Positions 61,180 through 64,000 of a stretch of DNA of 64,000 nucleotides are shown piece by piece. The notes under the pieces are model-generated. The model was not told the DNA's origin, did no database searches, and worked only from the letters and a program-made list of their open reading frames with translations. Source of the DNA: Polycladospora coralii (GTDB lineage: Bacteria; Bacillota; Bacilli; Thermoactinomycetales; Thermoactinomycetaceae); the NCBI RefSeq assembly GCF_014773435.2, contig NZ_JACXAG020000006.1:1-64000 (forward strand), written 5' to 3'. Made by a program: the position numbers and the translations under genes. Each line of letters starts with the position of its first letter. Within the stretch, counting starts at the first letter, position 1.

Positions 61180-61869
61180 CTCCATTTCAGCAGATTGAAG
61201 GAGTGGGAGTGAAGGGTGTTTGATAAAAGGATTCATAGAAGGCAGTATGCGTTGTAAGTGTCCAAGCCTACCATAGTGAATGATACGTCTAAATTCATCA
61301 AGTACAAAACGGCGATGTACGGGGTGGTAAAGCCAATTTTGGGGTGTAAGTGGTTTGCCGCTTATCTCAACGGAGACAGGTAAAGGTGTAAATTGGATGT
61401 GGGGTGGCATATGTTGCTTAAGAGTACGATATTGTCGCCCTACAGCGTATGCTTTGCTGACAAATAAAACGGTACGTGTGGAGTGAAAAGGGAAGGTTGC
61501 TCTTGCGTATAGGACATTTTGTAATGAATTAGTAGAGCGTGTTTCGATATGAACGGCGGATCGTGGAATACCCGATTGAAGTAATTTTTCTCGTATCACG
61601 ATTGCTTCGGGTGTCTCCCCATAGATCCACGTGTTATGCCGTAAATTGGGCTGTTTTTTATAGCCTCCGGTAATGAGGATCTTATTTGTTTTATTTCCCC
61701 AGAAAGCAGAGGTGGCTGTCCGCCAAATGGCAGGATGAGATCCTCCAAAGATCAGCATTAAATCATAAGTATCAAGCTGTGGAAAAGATGAGGGATTAGA
61801 AAAGACAACTTCTGTAATCTTTTGAATTTGAACTTCACTTAGGAAGTACGGAGCGTAGTGATCGCTCAT
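61174..61869 (-). CDS. YdcF/DUF218 family protein
   Basis: 231 aa. DUF218 fold: DLMLIFGGSHPAIWRTATSA (motif near the nucleotide-like site), NKILITGGYKKQ, GETPEAIVIREKLLQSGIPR, IETRSTNSLQNVLYARATFP (conserved STxxN/E motif), TVLFVSKAYAVGRQYRTLKQ. Members include YdcF and SanA; E. coli YdcF binds SAM, and others may act on envelope precursors. No signal peptide or TM, so cytoplasmic. Function unassigned. Confidence 0.85.
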   Translation of the reverse strand: MSDHYAPYFLSEVQIQKITEVVFSNPSSFPQLDTYDLMLIFGGSHPAIWRTATSAFWGNKTNKILITGGYKKQPNLRHNTWIYGETPEAIVIREKLLQSGIPRSAVHIETRSTNSLQNVLYARATFPFHSTRTVLFVSKAYAVGRQYRTLKQHMPPHIQFTPLPVSVEISGKPLTPQNWLYHPVHRRFVLDEFRRIIHYGRLGHLQRILPSMNPFIKHPSLPLLQSAEMEK

Positions 61870-61922
61870 CCAAGATTCCCCCTTTTCCTTATTATACCAT
61901 GTATAAGATAAAAGGAGATCAT

Positions 61923-62603
61923 ATGATTCAACTATTTGCCCTACATATCGATCCGATACTTACGGATAAGCAATTGACTCATCTACTATCCTTTGTAGAC
62001 CGAGCAAAAAGAGAAAAAATTGTGCGTTATCATCGACGAATTGATGCCAAACGCTCTTTATTAGCCGATTTACTCATCCGTATGCAGATAGCGAAGCGAT
62101 TTGAAGTAGATCCGAGAGAGCTTCAGTTTGCTTATAATCAGTATGGAAAGCCCTATCTGCAAGGTCACCCACAAGTTCACTTTAACCTTTCCCATGCAGG
62201 CGAATGGGTTGTGGGAATGTTAGGCTGTGAAGAGATCGGTGTTGATGTCGAGTGTATAAAAGAGCTGGATCATCGTATAACAGATGTCGTTTTTTCAGAA
62301 GCAGAGATGGCTCTATATCAAGAATTACCAGAGAATAGACGTCAGCATTATTTCTACAAGATTTGGACAGCAAAAGAAAGCTATGTGAAGGCTGTGGGGA
62401 AAGGATTATCGATTTCCCCACAAAGTATAACGGTTTGTATGGAAGAGCATCAGTCTTATATCGTAGGCAAAAAAAAGCAAATACGACACTATACATGGGT
62501 ACCGGATTATGTGTTATGTGCTTGTGTGGAGAGAGTAGAACTTCCAACTGATATCATATATGTAGAAGAGAATGCGATTTATGGCTATTATGAAGTGCTT
62601 TGA
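61923..62603 (+). CDS. 4'-phosphopantetheinyl transferase, Sfp type
   Basis: 226 aa from the ATG at 61923 (SD AAAGGAG). Full Sfp signature: YGKPYLQGHPQVHFNLSHAG, VVGMLGCEEIGVDVECIKE (G-V-D-V-E, metal and CoA site), YFYKIWTAKESYVKAVGKGL (W-x-x-KE-(S/A)-Y-x-K). It transfers 4'-phosphopantetheine from CoA to carrier domains of NRPS, PKS or fatty-acid synthase. No NRPS/PKS gene is in this window. Its 3' end overlaps the convergent NAT gene by 16 nt. Confidence 0.92.
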   Translation: MIQLFALHIDPILTDKQLTHLLSFVDRAKREKIVRYHRRIDAKRSLLADLLIRMQIAKRFEVDPRELQFAYNQYGKPYLQGHPQVHFNLSHAGEWVVGMLGCEEIGVDVECIKELDHRITDVVFSEAEMALYQELPENRRQHYFYKIWTAKESYVKAVGKGLSISPQSITVCMEEHQSYIVGKKKQIRHYTWVPDYVLCACVERVELPTDIIYVEENAIYGYYEVL

Positions 62604-63448
62604 TCATCTGCAAAAATATCGATACCCCGTTGTTCAAGCACTAGAATTGCTTCTTCCAGCGGGAGGCGGGGTAGTTTGAATTCCTGTTCTACTACTGCGC
62701 GTATGTCTGCGATTTGTTTGAGTATATATACTTCTTCGTCTCCGGTATGTGTACGAATTTTAAATTGATTATTTGATAGTGAGAGTGAACGACCTTGCTC
62801 TGGTTGAAAAAGGAAGCATTTTAGCACTTGCATAAAATGTTTATCGGGTTGATAGGAACGAATGATTTCAGCTTCAATTTCACGATCGGTCAATTGCTGA
62901 TCAATATGGAAGATCCAGTCGTTGTCGCTCGATTTACCTTTATTTACACGACGATAGTGGTACATGCCAGACGCTTTTATTGGTTCTAGATAGATGATTT
63001 CATGACCGAATTGAACTTGTTCTTGCACCCCATCTAGAAAACGAATGGGCTTAAAGAAGGGTGCACATGAGCCGCAGTCTAAAAATAACCATTCATCTCC
63101 TATTTCGACCAGTTTGACCAAGATACCTAAATGGCTGGTTCCCAGCATGATCAGTTTACATATATAGCCAAGTTCACTTAATAGATGGTATAAACTATAA
63201 TTAGCTGTGAAACAAGTTCCGCCTAAGTCTTCCATTTCCATCTGTTTCACAAATTCTGCTGGATGGATGATTGCTGGAGTAAAATCAGGCGAGCGGTGCA
63301 TACGGACTAATTTACTAATGTTTTCAAATGGAACTAGAGAGAGGTGTTGGGTTAAAATGCGCTTCAGATAGTCACATGTAGGGGATTCTTGCCCTAATTT
63401 TAAATAGGTTAAGTAGCGTGAAGTCCATGTGGGAATTGTTTTTGTCAT
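62588..63448 (-). CDS. Arylamine N-acetyltransferase (NAT)
   Basis: 286 aa from the ATG at 63448 (AAGGAG nine nt upstream); TTG 63457 lies inside the SD. NAT fold: LSLVPFENISKLVRM, MEDLGGTCFTANYSLYHLLS (catalytic Cys in GGTCF), TSHLGILVKL (His), EWLFLDCGSCAPF (Asp), completing the Cys-His-Asp triad. It acetylates arylamines or hydrazines from acetyl-CoA, or may be a relative acting in antibiotic release. Single gene; overlaps the Sfp-type gene end. Confidence 0.88.
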   Translation of the reverse strand: MTKTIPTWTSRYLTYLKLGQESPTCDYLKRILTQHLSLVPFENISKLVRMHRSPDFTPAIIHPAEFVKQMEMEDLGGTCFTANYSLYHLLSELGYICKLIMLGTSHLGILVKLVEIGDEWLFLDCGSCAPFFKPIRFLDGVQEQVQFGHEIIYLEPIKASGMYHYRRVNKGKSSDNDWIFHIDQQLTDREIEAEIIRSYQPDKHFMQVLKCFLFQPEQGRSLSLSNNQFKIRTHTGDEEVYILKQIADIRAVVEQEFKLPRLPLEEAILVLEQRGIDIFADDQSTS

Positions 63449-63581
63449 ATGTATCAACTCCTTATGCTTGGAAATTTCCCATTTCTAGTATGAATGATAC
63501 CAGACTCAGGTCTTATGATCAGGGGTGTTGACAGCCAAATATGGAAACACAATGGAATGATGACATAGAAAAGGTGAGGGA

Positions 63582-64000
63582 ATGAAAATTTTTAGTATTG
63601 TTTTGTTTCTCTTGTTATTATACATATTTATTAAAGTGTTTGAACTAAAAAAAGATCAAAAAAAGATGGATGTTCAGATTGCCATTTTGAAGAAAAATGT
63701 AGAGCATCAAAGACAGCTCATTACGTCATTAAAAGCGGAACAGACAAATGAGCTTGAATATCCGCGGCACACTTCACAAACTGCCGAACAACCTTCGTCC
63801 GAAAAATCAAGCGAAGAAGTGGTAGAAGAAAGTGAAGAAGTAGTTGAAGAAGTAACTACTGTAGAAGAAAGTGAAGAAGTAGTTGAGAAAGTGCCTGCTG
63901 TAGATGTGAAAGAGGTGTCTTCACCTAAGCAGGATAAAGAACACTCAAATAAAAAGACGCGTACGCGTGTTGATTGGGAGTTATTAATCGGAGGACGCTT
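63582..64000 (+). CDS. DUF2339 membrane protein, N-terminus (partial, runs off window)
   Basis: At least 139 codons, open to the window end, SD GGTGAGGG. An N-terminal membrane helix (MKIFSIVLFLLLLYIFIKVF) is followed by coiled coil (KKDQKKMDVQIAILKKNVEH), a Glu/Val-rich linker with internal repeats of EEVVE and EESEEVVE, then RVDWELLIGGR. This last segment matches the start of the DUF2339 core (xENRIGGRWLNxIGxxAL), a large multi-TM family of unknown function. The linker may vary in length by replication slippage. Confidence 0.75.
   Translation, partial: MKIFSIVLFLLLLYIFIKVFELKKDQKKMDVQIAILKKNVEHQRQLITSLKAEQTNELEYPRHTSQTAEQPSSEKSSEEVVEESEEVVEEVTTVEESEEVVEKVPAVDVKEVSSPKQDKEHSNKKTRTRVDWELLIGGR

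Noticed and set aside
1..64000. CRISPR array or restriction/defence island
   Set aside because: I found no regularly spaced direct repeats and no cas, restriction or abortive-infection genes.

Overview
The window looks like chromosome of a low-GC, Gram-positive, probably spore-forming Bacillales bacterium. This rests on AGGAGG-type ribosome binding sites with frequent TTG/GTG starts, TTGACA-N17-TATAAT promoters, an S-box, an ileS T-box, a sigma-B-like promoter, a cre site, LexA-type boxes and the overall gene content. Recurring YVTN beta-propeller genes would fit a Thermoactinomycetaceae-like genome, but I cannot prove the family from sequence alone.

Layout. 1-355: end of an rRNA operon (23S tail, 5S, terminator). 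403-3827: a DUF4912 gene preceded by three tandem small paralogous genes (one with a frameshift at a 10-A run), divergent from a degenerate GH57 domain fused to a GT4 glycosyltransferase. 3868-8281: three tandem signal-less YVTN propeller genes. 8371-9820: PadR repressor plus a two-piece permease under one large operator. 9905-13072: two small W-x-DVP beta-proteins and topB. 13266-20447: decayed sequence flanked by two inverted copies of a dispersed repeat. It holds a methyltransferase, a czrA/czcD-type zinc efflux operon, a third W-x-DVP protein, a frameshifted thermonuclease and a fourth YVTN protein. 20451-29662: a zinc-peptidase-like lipoprotein, a GNAT, a TetR/DHA2 efflux pair, an MFS gene behind an attenuator-like leader, a YkyA-like lipoprotein and a large secreted PPC-domain protein.

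29748-38794: tRNA-Ala, a GT/FkbM pair, an orphan membrane protein behind a 34-bp palindromic promoter, an MFS gene, a GalT/HIT-like DUF4931 gene, a SAM-riboswitch NhaC-type transporter (predicted methionine transporter MetT), Rrf2/nitroreductase and a YihY/BrkB gene. 39001-43461: a probable sigma-B stress operon, then T-box-controlled ileS (type 2). 43551-46201: a broken M23 peptidase gene, then a candidate peptide quorum-sensing pair (51-aa secreted propeptide and XRE-TPR receptor) and another small secreted protein. 46329-51395: secreted LNS2/HAD-like protein behind a cre site, RibD-type deaminase, a possible structured RNA, DinB and an ABC-2 exporter.

51600-55003 is prophage debris: SOS box, small ORF, XRE repressor with clustered operators, ArpU-like regulator, shortened RidA and a beta-trefoil gene fragment. 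55157-64000: membrane-anchored PD40 propeller, a frameshifted secreted protein, an aerolysin-like secreted protein, DinB, two Pro/Tyr/Met-rich coat-like proteins, tyrS, DUF218, an Sfp-type transferase, arylamine N-acetyltransferase and the start of a DUF2339 membrane protein.

Two genes (1118-1302 and 16577-17241) and a third (56437-56758) are each broken by one base in a short homopolymer, so assembly error should be excluded before calling them dead.
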